Source: Paenibacillus qinlingensis
Lineage (GTDB): Bacteria > Bacillota > Bacilli > Paenibacillales > NBRC-103111
DNA: 64,000 nt
Assembly (NCBI RefSeq): GCF_013204845.1
Contig: NZ_JABMKY010000008.1
Span: forward strand, 62,001 to 126,000
Reading direction: 5' to 3'
Shown: positions 45,267 through 53,158 of the stretch, piece by piece
Layout of the letters: each line of letters begins with the position of its first letter
Position numbering within the stretch: position 1 is the first letter of the stretch
Notes under the pieces: generated by a model
Databases searched by the model: none
Seen by the model: the letters and a program-made list of their open reading frames with translations, nothing else
Told to the model about the DNA's origin: nothing
Program-made: the position numbers and the translations under genes

Positions 45267-45578
45267 GTGTGATTCCCCCTTATGCGTTGCTAATTTCATT
45301 TCAATCCAAGTAAGCGGCCGACAATCATTCTCCATCTACAATTTCGTTCTCCTCTCCTTTGTATCAACATCAACTCGGTTATCTTACTCCTCGGAATAGC
45401 TCGCACCCCTCCTTTCGGTACCTAATCAAACTCAATATATCACCGTACCGAAAATGCATGTAGGGTGAAAACTTATCGGTTGGCATAACAAAACTTAGTC
45501 CTCTATGTAATTGCCACCGGTTAACTAACTGACTACCCTCCATCCTCCTTGTTTGGTGACAAATATGCTTTGAAATGC
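45267..45578 (-). other. Long leader and promoter region of GH39-like gene
   Basis: About 310 bases without a gene. The minus strand carries a large inverted repeat (entered separately) and, at 45512-45525, a CcpA-like sequence that matches the cre consensus at most but not all positions. No clear -35/-10 pair was identified. Confidence 0.4.
45413..45453. promoter_or_regulatory. Nine-base inverted repeat upstream of GH39-like gene
   Basis: TTTCGGTAC (45413-45421) and GTACCGAAA (45445-45453) are perfect inverted arms separated by 23 bases, about 150 bases upstream of the start codon. The arms are about three helical turns apart, so they could be paired operator half-sites or an mRNA hairpin. 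Confidence 0.45.
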
Positions 45579-45611
45579 AAAAAGCCACTGCCCGGAATCG
45601 CGGGCTGTGGC
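45579..45611 (-). terminator. Intrinsic terminator of aquaporin gene
   Basis: On the minus strand GCCACAGCCCG pairs with CGGGCAGTGGC (one mismatch) and is followed by TTTTTGC. It lies 25 bases past the aquaporin stop. Confidence 0.8.
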
Positions 45612-45635
45612 CTGTATCAACTATTAGGAGAATCG

Positions 45636-46316
45636 CTAAGCTTTGCGAACGTTCAGCAGCCGATAAGCAGCCGCAGCCAGCAGTGCCCCAAGGAACGGAG
45701 CCGTGACGAAAACCCACAGCTCGGACCATGCTTCTCCCCCGAGTAGAATCGCCGGTCCGATGCTTCTCGCCGGATTGACCGAAGTTCCCGTCAAGCCGAT
45801 GCCGAGAATATGTACGAATGCGAGCGCCAAGCCGATGACCAGCCCGGCGACTCTGCTGTTGCCGGGCTCCGAGGTCACGCCGAGAATGGCGTAGACGAAA
45901 ACGAACGTCAAGATAATCTCCACCACAAACGCCATTAGCGCCGTAATGCCAATGCCGTAGCCTTCGCCGAAACCGTTCTGCCCGAGGCTTGTCACCGCTT
46001 TACCCGTCGAGTGGATGATTGCGTACAGCAGCGCCGAACCAGCGACAGCACCAGCGACCTGGGCAACGACGTAGCCTAAGAAATCTTTGGCAGAAAGCTT
46101 CCGGCTGACGAGCATGACGAGCGATACGGCAGGATTAACGTGACAGCCGGAAATAGGGCCAATCGCGTAGGCGAGCGCCACGATCGACAGACCGAAAGCC
46201 ATTGCGATGCCCAGATATCCCAGCTCACCTCCAGCCGTGGCTGCACTTCCGCAACCGAACAGAACAAGCACGAACGTGCCTATGAATTCAGCCACATACT
46301 TTTTAAATGATTGCAA
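45636..46316 (-). CDS. aqpZ: Aquaporin Z-type MIP channel
   Basis: A 226-residue channel from a TTG start at 46316, supported by GGGAGGGG 5-6 bases upstream; this gives the usual AqpZ length and start (QSFKKYVAEFIGTF). Six membrane segments are visible, with both pore motifs HVNPAVS and SVNPARS. The His-rich first loop GCHVNPA and the Arg after the second NPA form the narrow filter of water channels, not glycerol facilitators. It is monocistronic with its own terminator. It helps rapid osmotic water flow. Confidence 0.92.
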   Translation of the reverse strand: MQSFKKYVAEFIGTFVLVLFGCGSAATAGGELGYLGIAMAFGLSIVALAYAIGPISGCHVNPAVSLVMLVSRKLSAKDFLGYVVAQVAGAVAGSALLYAIIHSTGKAVTSLGQNGFGEGYGIGITALMAFVVEIILTFVFVYAILGVTSEPGNSRVAGLVIGLALAFVHILGIGLTGTSVNPARSIGPAILLGGEAWSELWVFVTAPFLGALLAAAAYRLLNVRKA

Positions 46317-46418
46317 ATCTACCCCTCCCAAGATCAGTTTGCTGTCATTATATGCTAGGAATCTGGACAAGATTCTAACTATTAGCACGAAAATGGCTGA
46401 GAGGAGCTAGCAAACATT

Positions 46419-48686
46419 TCATTTGGGCAGCTTTATCTCTATACAAGTTCCTTCGCCAAGTTTACTTTGAATCGAGAAGGTTCCTTTATGATTGTTGATG
46501 ATTCTGCGTGTGACCATTAAGCCTAAGCCGTTCCCGTTTTCTTTGTTTGTATAGAATGGCTCCCCCACTTGGCACAACTCCTCTTCCGATAAACCAAATC
46601 CTTCATCAAGGATATGAATGAGGACAAAACTCGGACTCGAGCTGTCTAGCTCAATTTTAATGGTGCCGCCGCCCGGCATGGCTTCCATCGCATTTTTCAT
46701 CACATTAATAAACACCTGCTTCAACTGATTACGATCACATCGGATGTATGGCTCATGGACGGAATCAAGGTGCATTTCAATTTCCACATTGTCCAAGCTT
46801 GCTTGTGACTCAAGCAGTTTGCTGACATGAAGCAAAATCTCACGAATGTCTGCTTGCTGAAATTGCACTGCCTGCGGCTTAGCTAGTACCAAAAATTCGC
46901 TGACAATAAAATTAATCCGATCTAGTTCGGAGAGAATAAGGTCCAGCTGGCTTTCCTTAATGGCGACTTTTGATTTTTGCAGTTGAACAAAGCCTTTGAT
47001 GGTAGTCAGTGGATTTCGAATTTCATGTGCGACTCCTGCAGCCAGTTGTCCGATGACATTTAGCTTCTCCGATCGTCTAAGTACATCCTCGGCTTCTTTG
47101 CGAGCTGTAATGTTTCTGGTGATTGAGGCAATCGCCACAATATGCCCGTTTTCGTCCCATATCGTGGAAATCGTGATACTAACATCGATAGTACGGCCAT
47201 CTTTCGTATAGCGAATTGTTTCATAATCCGCTACCGCCTCGTTTCGAAGTATGCGAGCAATTATTTCTTGGTAATCAACTAGGTATTCTGGTGGAATGTT
47301 TTCCAGTTTTTTACCATATAGTTCCTCAGGTGCCCAGCCAAAAATACGCTCGAACGCCTGATTCAACTGTGTAACATTACCTTCTAAATCGGTTACATGA
47401 ATGGCATCAGACGTGTGATTCACAAAAGACTCCAAATAACCTTTGGTATGGCGAAGCTCATCGGCTACCTCATGAAGCTGTTTTGTGTAATCTGATAAGT
47501 TTCTAGTCATCAAATTTACTTGGAATGCGAGGTGACCGAGTTCATCTTTACCATTGTATTTTATAATGCCTTCGAACTTTCCTTTGGCGACTTGGTTAAC
47601 TACGGATAGAATTTGACGAATTGGTCGAATAAGTATGCCAGACAATAGATAACTGGTAACCATAGTCAATATTAGGAGACTCAGTGAGATGATGACTAGT
47701 TTGATAAGCTGATACCGCAAGATGTCTTCAAGCGCTTTTGCATTAAAAATAATACGAATGACAAATGGCTTAGCCGTGTTCATGACGGGGATAAGACTTT
47801 GAATAACGGGCTCATTCATAATCCGAAGTTCTGTCGTTACAGTCTTTCTAGTTGTAAGCGCATCTTGAATAAAAGTGACATCATTCGTTTCGTCTGCATA
47901 CTTATAGGTTCCAAAAATAATATCCCTTACATCCAAATTAAATACAGGCAGTCCTTTTTTCATTTTTATAATCGGCTTTTTCCCGAAAAACTGCGGATCA
48001 ATCCCGGTAACTTCGAGGATATTGCTGTTTTTCATAAGCATGTTATTAATAACAGCATCTGTTCCTGTCGTTTGCTGGAAATCCAGGATGTTCTGGGCAT
48101 TTATATAAGGATTGATCATATAGTTCGTTGTTCCATCATAGTAGTTACCCCACTTATTAACGATATTCGGGGAGGATGTCGCATAATTAATTGGGCCAGA
48201 CCAGTAATTTTTTAATTTTTGACCCTGTGGGATGGATACTTGATGAAAATCAAAGAGCTGGTTAAAAGCCGTGTACCAGTAGTCCCATGTTTTTGAACTA
48301 AGATTAATTTCTTGCGGATCGCTTGAACGCAAAGCCACAATATCATTGTCCAATCGTTTCCAAAGCGTAATATGATCTACGCCAAGTTTGGCGCTAAGCT
48401 GGACAAGTTGCTCGTTCGTTACTTTTTCAATGTCGGGATCCAATTCGTGTTCTGCAGAAATAGCAACAGAACGCAACCTCTCGCCAATCGCATCCTCTAT
48501 ATACTGACGTGCCTGCTGTGACACTTCAACCGTTGCACTAATCTGTTCAGCCATTGTAATCATCTGCTGTTCGGCAGCTTGCTTCAAACCTTCTTTCGTG
48601 CTGATGTAATAAATAGACATATTGAGAAGAAGAATGAAAGCGACCAATACAGAAATCCAGAACGTTAGCTTCACTTTAATTGACAT
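46419..48686 (-). CDS. Orphan PAS-domain sensor histidine kinase (sporulation-kinase type)
   Basis: 755 residues from the ATG at 48686 (TGGAGG upstream). A first membrane helix (about 8-28) is followed by a large extracellular Cache-like region (about 29-335), a second helix (about 338-360), HAMP (about 360-415), a PAS domain (about 435-550) with ITARKEAEDVLRRSEKL, HisKA with phospho-acceptor His in GVAHEIRNPL, and HATPase with NVMKNAMEAMPGG, DEGFGLS and GNGLGL. No response regulator lies next to it. This is the layout of Kin-type phosphorelay kinases. The signal is unknown. Confidence 0.9.
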   Translation of the reverse strand: MSIKVKLTFWISVLVAFILLLNMSIYYISTKEGLKQAAEQQMITMAEQISATVEVSQQARQYIEDAIGERLRSVAISAEHELDPDIEKVTNEQLVQLSAKLGVDHITLWKRLDNDIVALRSSDPQEINLSSKTWDYWYTAFNQLFDFHQVSIPQGQKLKNYWSGPINYATSSPNIVNKWGNYYDGTTNYMINPYINAQNILDFQQTTGTDAVINNMLMKNSNILEVTGIDPQFFGKKPIIKMKKGLPVFNLDVRDIIFGTYKYADETNDVTFIQDALTTRKTVTTELRIMNEPVIQSLIPVMNTAKPFVIRIIFNAKALEDILRYQLIKLVIISLSLLILTMVTSYLLSGILIRPIRQILSVVNQVAKGKFEGIIKYNGKDELGHLAFQVNLMTRNLSDYTKQLHEVADELRHTKGYLESFVNHTSDAIHVTDLEGNVTQLNQAFERIFGWAPEELYGKKLENIPPEYLVDYQEIIARILRNEAVADYETIRYTKDGRTIDVSITISTIWDENGHIVAIASITRNITARKEAEDVLRRSEKLNVIGQLAAGVAHEIRNPLTTIKGFVQLQKSKVAIKESQLDLILSELDRINFIVSEFLVLAKPQAVQFQQADIREILLHVSKLLESQASLDNVEIEMHLDSVHEPYIRCDRNQLKQVFINVMKNAMEAMPGGGTIKIELDSSSPSFVLIHILDEGFGLSEEELCQVGEPFYTNKENGNGLGLMVTRRIINNHKGTFSIQSKLGEGTCIEIKLPK

Positions 48687-48863
48687 GATTTCCTCCAGTA
48701 TGTCTATGATGTTCATGTAATTGCTACTTTAATGGTATGGATAATATGGATCATACATAATGATACTGCGCAATACACCGCATCATTGACCCGTTACACA
48801 TGATAATATAATAACCAGTATGATTACTCAATGTACATTTGCGGTAGAATGGCATAATGAAAT

Positions 48864-48904
48864 AAACGCCGCAGCGCACGCTTTACACGTGCACTGCGGC
48901 GTTT
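48864..48904 (-). terminator. Strong terminator downstream of a gene remnant
   Basis: AAACGCCGCAGCGCACG (48864-48880) pairs with CGTGCACTGCGGCGTTT (48888-48904) almost perfectly. On the minus strand it is followed by ATTTCATT. It lies 9 bases past the stop of the fragment at 48914, which suggests that the fragment is the true 3' end of a former gene. Confidence 0.75.
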
Positions 48905-48913
48905 CCCGCTGAT

Positions 48914-49252
48914 TCAACATTTCTTATTAAAACTTAATACCGCAACAGCCCATGCTGGCATATGGAGCACGCATTTTTTTTCAGTTTCGCGCAGAATTAC
49001 CTGATCTGATGAAAGCTCGACATAGACCGGGTTAAGCAACTTACTCAAAACCTGAGCAGTTGTCGTCGCGCGATCCTGCTGCATATCAGCAACACTTTTC
49101 ACCTTCACTCGAGCATCTCCTTCGTAGTCATGTGTTGGAATGAGATTCCCAGCAGTAAGTCGTTGTTTGGCCTCAGCAATCGCGGAACTATTTTGTGGCG
49201 ACCATGCCTCTGGTGCTACCAACCATTTGCAACAGAGATGCTGACATTGCAC
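48914..49252 (-). pseudogene. 3' fragment of an unidentified gene joined to the tnsA remnant
   Basis: A 112-codon open frame that starts inside the tnsA remnant in another frame, so its first codons are not original. From about residue 18 it reads like the C-terminal tail of a longer protein. The last strand VLHMPAWAVAVLSF resembles the closing strand of GH51-type arabinofuranosidases and similar glycosidases. A good terminator follows. No ribosome site or N-terminal domain exists. The family assignment is uncertain, but a truncated leftover is the simplest reading. Confidence 0.5.
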
Positions 49253-49531
49253 ACTGTCATTGGATGTTTGATAACCGGAATATTATCTATATGTGCATGC
49301 GGTATATGTAACTGCTCAGCTATTTCTATTGTTCTTTCTATTAAAAGTGGATACTTGTTCTCTGGTGAATTCTTTCAGCTTTCCAGCCAAGTGTTCGAGT
49401 AAGATAGCCATCTCCTGAAATCTTGTTATCACTAGCTTGAATAAAGGGATATAATCTTTACCCAATCCTTGACCACGACCATCCTTCATTTTATTTTCTT
49501 GATTTCTTCTTACAGAAGTACCTCTAGTCAT
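49251..49531 (-). pseudogene. tnsA: Degraded tnsA (Tn7-like transposon endonuclease subunit)
   Basis: An ATG at 49531 opens MTRGTSVRRNQENKM then DGRGQGLGKDY, matching the N-terminus of TnsA-like endonucleases (family motif EGRGQGxGxxYKP). The frame is then broken: the homologous text continues one frame over as PFIQASDNKISGDG and GWKAERIHQ. About 30-40 codons that should hold the ERDYFYLLEW catalytic region are missing. It resumes as REQ and, in a third frame, YPLLIERTIEIAEQLHIPH. TnsA cuts the 5' ends of Tn7-like transposons with TnsB. No tnsB, tnsC or tnsD follows, so this is a fossil. Confidence 0.8.
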
Positions 49532-49560
49532 ATTTACACTCTCTTCCTAAGGATAAAAGC

Positions 49561-49589
49561 AAAAACCCCGACCATATTGTTGGTCGGGG
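49561..49589 (-). terminator. Terminator between transposon end and tnsA remnant
   Basis: CCCCGACCA (49566-49574) and TGGTCGGGG (49581-49589) form a perfect 9-bp stem, followed on the minus strand by TTTTTGC. It lies 30 bases upstream of the tnsA start, so it would stop outside transcription from entering the transposase genes. Confidence 0.75.
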
Positions 49590-49648
49590 CCTAGTTGTAT
49601 TTGATACTACTTCTGAATATTATTAGGGCTTGCTCTAACTAAACCTTT

Positions 49649-49688
49649 ATTTCAAAACTTTATTGTCAATTTCAAAACCAATTTGTCA
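49649..49688. mobile_element. Tandem end repeats of a Tn7-like element (putative TnsB sites)
   Basis: Two abutting 20-base direct repeats, ATTTCAAAACTTTATTGTCA and ATTTCAAAACCAATTTGTCA, match at 16 of 20 positions. On the minus strand the outer edge starts TGACAAAT. They sit about 120 bases outside the tnsA remnant, on the side where Tn7-type right ends carry tandem TnsB-binding sites, with tnsA reading inward. The exact transposon boundary and target duplication cannot be fixed here. Confidence 0.6.
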
Positions 49689-49732
49689 TCCAACACCACC
49701 TTTACCTCCCCGCCCATTGACTTTCCCATCTC

Positions 49733-49765
49733 TACGTAATAAAATATTTGTACGTAACATATAAT
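49733..49765 (+). promoter_or_regulatory. Promoter and direct repeats of ArsR-type operon
   Basis: A perfect -10 TATAAT is at 49760-49765. TACGTAA occurs at 49733-49739 and 49751-49757, an 18-base direct repeat covering the -35 area. The -35 box itself is poor, so activation or autoregulation by the downstream regulator is possible. Confidence 0.5.
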
Positions 49766-49789
49766 TTGTACACGGAGGCTATCCACTCC

Positions 49790-50383
49790 ATGCCACAAGA
49801 AAATGAGATCCAAGACAGCTACTACATCGAGTCCCCTGAGCAGGCAACTGTCCTGCTGAATCCGCTTCGCGGAGAAATCATAGCTCAGCTTCTAGAGCCG
49901 GGATCCGCCGCGGAAGTGGCGCGTACCTTGGGCGAAACGGCTCAGCGTATCAACTATCACCTGAAAGCGTTGGAGAAAGCCGGCTTAGTTACGCGCGTTG
50001 GTACACGGCAAGTACGCAATCTGGTCGAGGTACTCTACCGTTCGATCGCCAAAACTTTTGTACTGGCCGAGTCTCTCAGTATGAAGCCTGAAACCATACA
50101 AAAGCTGAAGGATCAGAGCTCGCTTGCTCATCTCGTGACGACTTCAGAGCGAATCCGCCGCGATGCTATGTTACTCATGGAGCAGTCTGATGTCGGTGAA
50201 GTAATTCCGAGCGCGACGCTACAGCTTCAAGTTCAACTATGCACGGAGCAACAGCGGCAGAAATTCATTGAAGAATATACAGCGATGGTCGGGCAGTTAG
50301 TGGAGCGTTACACAAACGTTCGAGGTGAGGTTCAAGACGCTTATCAGGTATTGCTAGCCGTTTATCCCAAACCAAAGGAATGA
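49790..50383 (+). CDS. ArsR-type winged-helix regulator
   Basis: 197 residues from the ATG at 49790 (CGGAGG 11 bases upstream). The winged helix (about 20-95) contains LLNPLRGEIIAQLLEPGSAAEVARTL, then INYHLKALEKAGLV as recognition helix. No cysteine-rich metal site of classical ArsR is seen. The C-terminal half (about 100-197) is helical and may bind a ligand or dimerise. It forms an apparent operon with a 108-residue unknown protein and ClpP. Confidence 0.85.
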   Translation: MPQENEIQDSYYIESPEQATVLLNPLRGEIIAQLLEPGSAAEVARTLGETAQRINYHLKALEKAGLVTRVGTRQVRNLVEVLYRSIAKTFVLAESLSMKPETIQKLKDQSSLAHLVTTSERIRRDAMLLMEQSDVGEVIPSATLQLQVQLCTEQQRQKFIEEYTAMVGQLVERYTNVRGEVQDAYQVLLAVYPKPKE

Positions 50384-50396
50384 GGAGGCACTTACT

Positions 50397-50723
50397 ATGA
50401 GTCATAAGCAAGAACAAGAGCAAGCACAGGAGAAACAAACAATTCTGCCACAGCAGGATACCCCTCCCTCAATATCAGTATCACCTGTCATCGCATGGGA
50501 ACAGCCCCATACACAATCAAGCGATTCATCTAAAAGCAATGTCATTTCGATTGAATCCTATCGCCGACAAGATGCCGCATCCATAGATTCTGAAGCAACC
50601 ATTACGGTTCGCGAGTTCCCATCTTCTCAAAATGAAGAACCTATTCGACTCATCATGGTTTCCTCTGGATTTGGCCAGAAGACTACCATGCATACCCATA
50701 CAATCCAATGCAAAGCCGCTTAG
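50397..50723 (+). CDS. Hypothetical small polar protein
   Basis: 108 residues, not recognised. TGAGGAGG precedes the ATG, and it starts 13 bases after the ArsR-type gene stop. The N-terminal half is rich in Gln, Glu, Pro and Ser and probably disordered; the end (EPIRLIMVSSGFGQKTTMHT) looks more ordered. No membrane segment. Its place between a regulator and clpP suggests a role linked to that protease, such as a substrate or adaptor, but this is a guess. Confidence 0.7.
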   Translation: MSHKQEQEQAQEKQTILPQQDTPPSISVSPVIAWEQPHTQSSDSSKSNVISIESYRRQDAASIDSEATITVREFPSSQNEEPIRLIMVSSGFGQKTTMHTHTIQCKAA

Positions 50724-50802
50724 TCGTTAAACTATTTAGTTATGCTAAACCTTCATCTTATAAACAAAATAACCCATGTTCATCTTAGAAAGGATGATTT
50801 CA

Positions 50803-51384
50803 ATGAGCTTCATACCTATGGTAGTCGAACAAACCGCGCGCGGAGAGCGCTCGTATGATATCTATTCGAGATTGCTGAAAGACCGGATTGTGTTCCTCGG
50901 CACGGAAGTAAATGATCAAGTTGCGAATGCGATTATTGCCCAGCTTTTGTTCCTTTCCGCAGAGGATCCTGAGAAAGATATTTCGCTCTACATCAACTCA
51001 CCAGGCGGTTCTACCTCAGCTGGTCTCGCGATTTATGACACGATGAACTTCATTAAACCCGATGTATCCACGATCTGTGTTGGTATGGCTGCCTCCATGG
51101 GCGCTATTCTTCTTACTGCTGGTGCGCCAGGCAAACGATTTGCACTGCCGAACGCAGAAGTCATGATTCACCAACCTTGGGGTGGTGCACAGGGGCAAGC
51201 CAGTGATATTCATATCCGCGCTCAGCATATTCTCAAAACGCGCAGAGTTCTCAACGGTATCCTTTCCCAAACCACCAAACAACCAATCGAGAAGATCGAA
51301 CTAGACTCCGACCGTGATTACTTCTTGGACGCTGAGGATGCACGCGTATACGGGTTGATCGATAAGGTAATTTCGCGGATTTAA
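50803..51384 (+). CDS. clpP: ATP-dependent Clp protease proteolytic subunit
   Basis: 193 residues, the normal ClpP length. The ATG at 50803 has AAAGGATGA upstream. The catalytic triad is visible: Ser in GMAASMGA, His in VMIHQPWGG and Asp in [11 protein letters not shown]. The start [19 protein letters not shown] is typical of the Bacillota main ClpP. It forms barrels with ClpX or ClpC for protein degradation. No CtsR operator was seen upstream. It may be a second clpP regulated with the ArsR-type gene. Confidence 0.95.
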   Translation: MSFIPMVVEQTARGERSYDIYSRLLKDRIVFLGTEVNDQVANAIIAQLLFLSAEDPEKDISLYINSPGGSTSAGLAIYDTMNFIKPDVSTICVGMAASMGAILLTAGAPGKRFALPNAEVMIHQPWGGAQGQASDIHIRAQHILKTRRVLNGILSQTTKQPIEKIELDSDRDYFLDAEDARVYGLIDKVISRI

Positions 51385-51401
51385 CGAATATCTTTAACAT
51401 G

Positions 51402-51446
51402 AAAAAAGACTACCAAAGAGGCTTATCTCTTTCGGTAGTCTTTCGT
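51402..51446. terminator. Bidirectional terminator between clpP and GH16 gene
   Basis: AAAGACTACC and GGTAGTCTTT arms (51405-51414, 51434-51443), with an inner AAGAG/CTCTT pair. A-rich and T-rich flanks serve both strands. It separates convergent clpP and the GH16 gene. Confidence 0.85.
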
Positions 51447-51460
51447 TATGTTTCATAGCA

Positions 51461-52861
51461 TTAATAGTTGTGGCCTGCGCCAACATCATCGTATTTGGCA
51501 TCCGTGTTAAACGTGCGGAGACCGATACTGCCTGTGGAAATCGAGCTATCGGTGATTCCGCTGATTTTCTTCACACCATCCAAATAGCCTTCCAAATTAT
51601 TCTCAATCATTACAAGTTTGAGCGTGTACCAGGTGTTCAAATTCACTGTAACGGCGATCTCCTGAAGCAATGTAAATGTCCCGCTATTTTTTTTATACAG
51701 CTGGAGCTTATCCCCCGTATCATTTAAACGCAGCATATAATAATTATTGGCATCCTGATAGCGCCCAATCACCCCTGCCCCACCGTTGGCCGTTACTATT
51801 TTCACTTTAGATTCTACGAAATAGTTGTGCCACAGCGAGTTGCCATTCGTGACAATTCCCTCGCCCGTTGTTGCACTTTGTCGGAGGACTTTGGAGGAAT
51901 CCGTTACCACGCTCCAGCTGCCCAGTCCCGTTGTCCAGTCTGTTGCACTGCCGTCCTCAAAATTATCGCTGAGCAAATCAGCAGGTGGTGTGGCGTTCGG
52001 ATCTCTTTTGTACGCACGGAAATAATCAACAGCGAACTCCTTGGGATAGGCAATCGTCGTATCTAGAGGACCGGTCCATCCTGCATTTTCATAGATACCT
52101 AAATAGAAATTCATCCGATAATTCGGCGAATAGGAGTACGTGCGTTTAAGTTGATTATCCACATAAAGTTTGATCCCTGAGGCATCCCATTCCATCGCAT
52201 AAATGTGATACTCCGTCGTCATATCGAATCCTACATTTACAGATCCAGCTGAATCCGTTGCATTAGGATCATCCCATTTGTAGAAGTTCATCAAGGTTTG
52301 CTGTACGTTTCTACCTGGATGCTCCGAGATATCCACTTCCAACTCTTGCCACGCTTCATCTTCTACACCTGTTGCCCAAAAAGCAGTATGCATGCCGCTG
52401 CCTTTCTGAGATTTAGCTCTGACTTCAAAATAACCATACTGCGTCGCATATTTAATATCTGCCGGGATGTGTTGATAGAGATCATCCAAATGCAGATAAT
52501 CTTTAGCCGCCGTTTGAATGGAAGAAACTTTGGTCGTTCCACCTGCCTTATAGGTTAGCTGATCTGGCAGAATTTGAAGCACAATTGCACCATCTCGGAA
52601 TATGTAATTGGCTTGCGAACGTTCCGTTGTTGTCCGAGCTTCTAGAAACTTAGGAATCCATAAACTCTGGTTCAAATTCGTGCCATTAAACTCGTCGTTC
52701 GTGTCTAAGATCCAGCCAGTCTTATTAATTGGATTAGCAGGAAAATCAGCCGCCTTCGCCGACGGTGCTTGCAGGGCTTGTGGAAACAAGAGTGCCGCGA
52801 CAAAGAGAAGTGTCCATGCACTCCTTATTATTTTTCTGCCTACCTTCTTCTTAAGCATCAT
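51461..52861 (-). CDS. Secreted GH16-family glycoside hydrolase with C-terminal lectin-like domain
   Basis: 466 residues. The signal peptide (1-37) ends APSAKA. The GH16 domain (about 45-290) has DEFNG near its start and the catalytic motif EVDISE (ExDxxE) in WQELEVDISEH. FEVRAKSQKGSGMHTAFW and AVDYFRAYKR are also typical. A second beta-sandwich (about 297-466, LLSDNFEDGSATDW) is a concanavalin-like binding domain. GGAGG precedes the ATG by 9 bases. GH16 enzymes cut beta-glucans, agars, carrageenans or porphyrans; the subgroup cannot be told here. Confidence 0.9.
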   Translation of the reverse strand: MMLKKKVGRKIIRSAWTLLFVAALLFPQALQAPSAKAADFPANPINKTGWILDTNDEFNGTNLNQSLWIPKFLEARTTTERSQANYIFRDGAIVLQILPDQLTYKAGGTTKVSSIQTAAKDYLHLDDLYQHIPADIKYATQYGYFEVRAKSQKGSGMHTAFWATGVEDEAWQELEVDISEHPGRNVQQTLMNFYKWDDPNATDSAGSVNVGFDMTTEYHIYAMEWDASGIKLYVDNQLKRTYSYSPNYRMNFYLGIYENAGWTGPLDTTIAYPKEFAVDYFRAYKRDPNATPPADLLSDNFEDGSATDWTTGLGSWSVVTDSSKVLRQSATTGEGIVTNGNSLWHNYFVESKVKIVTANGGAGVIGRYQDANNYYMLRLNDTGDKLQLYKKNSGTFTLLQEIAVTVNLNTWYTLKLVMIENNLEGYLDGVKKISGITDSSISTGSIGLRTFNTDAKYDDVGAGHNY

Positions 52862-53073
52862 TCCTTCATCCCTCCCAAACGATTGGTAATCGCTATCATG
52901 CTATGACAATTGCCCAGCTGACATGCCCATTCCGACTTGTCCATCCCGAAAAAAAAGAGACCGCGTGATCGAACCCATCGCCCACTACTGAACTGAGCGA
53001 AGGGGATAGTGGAGATAGCCACCATTACGAACGACATCCAGCTCGGCCCACCTTCCTCATTTAGCACAAAATG

Positions 53074-53111
53074 CAAAAAAACCGCTATCCGTTTCTGAAG
53101 AAACAGGACAG
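53074..53111 (-). terminator. Intrinsic terminator of M24 peptidase gene
   Basis: CTATCCGTTTCT (53085-53096) pairs with AGAAACAGGACAG around a 2-base loop with small mismatches, followed on the minus strand by GCGGTTTTTTTGC. Confidence 0.8.
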
Positions 53112-53131
53112 CAGGTTCATTTTACTCCAAC

Positions 53132-53153
53132 ACGAAGTCCCGCAGGACTTCGT
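53132..53153. repeat. Short hairpin just after M24 peptidase stop
   Basis: ACGAAGTCC-CGCA-GGACTTCGT is a perfect 9-bp stem 5 bases past the stop. No U-tract. It precedes the main terminator. Confidence 0.5.
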
Positions 53154-53158
53154 TCGGC

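Noticed and set aside
49561..49589. Plus-strand terminator for an upstream plus gene
   Set aside because: No plus-strand gene lies upstream, and the T-run is on the minus strand side.
52858..53076. 72-codon minus-strand frame upstream of GH16 gene
   Set aside because: Overlaps the leader of the GH16 gene and a terminator region; no ribosome site or family match seen.
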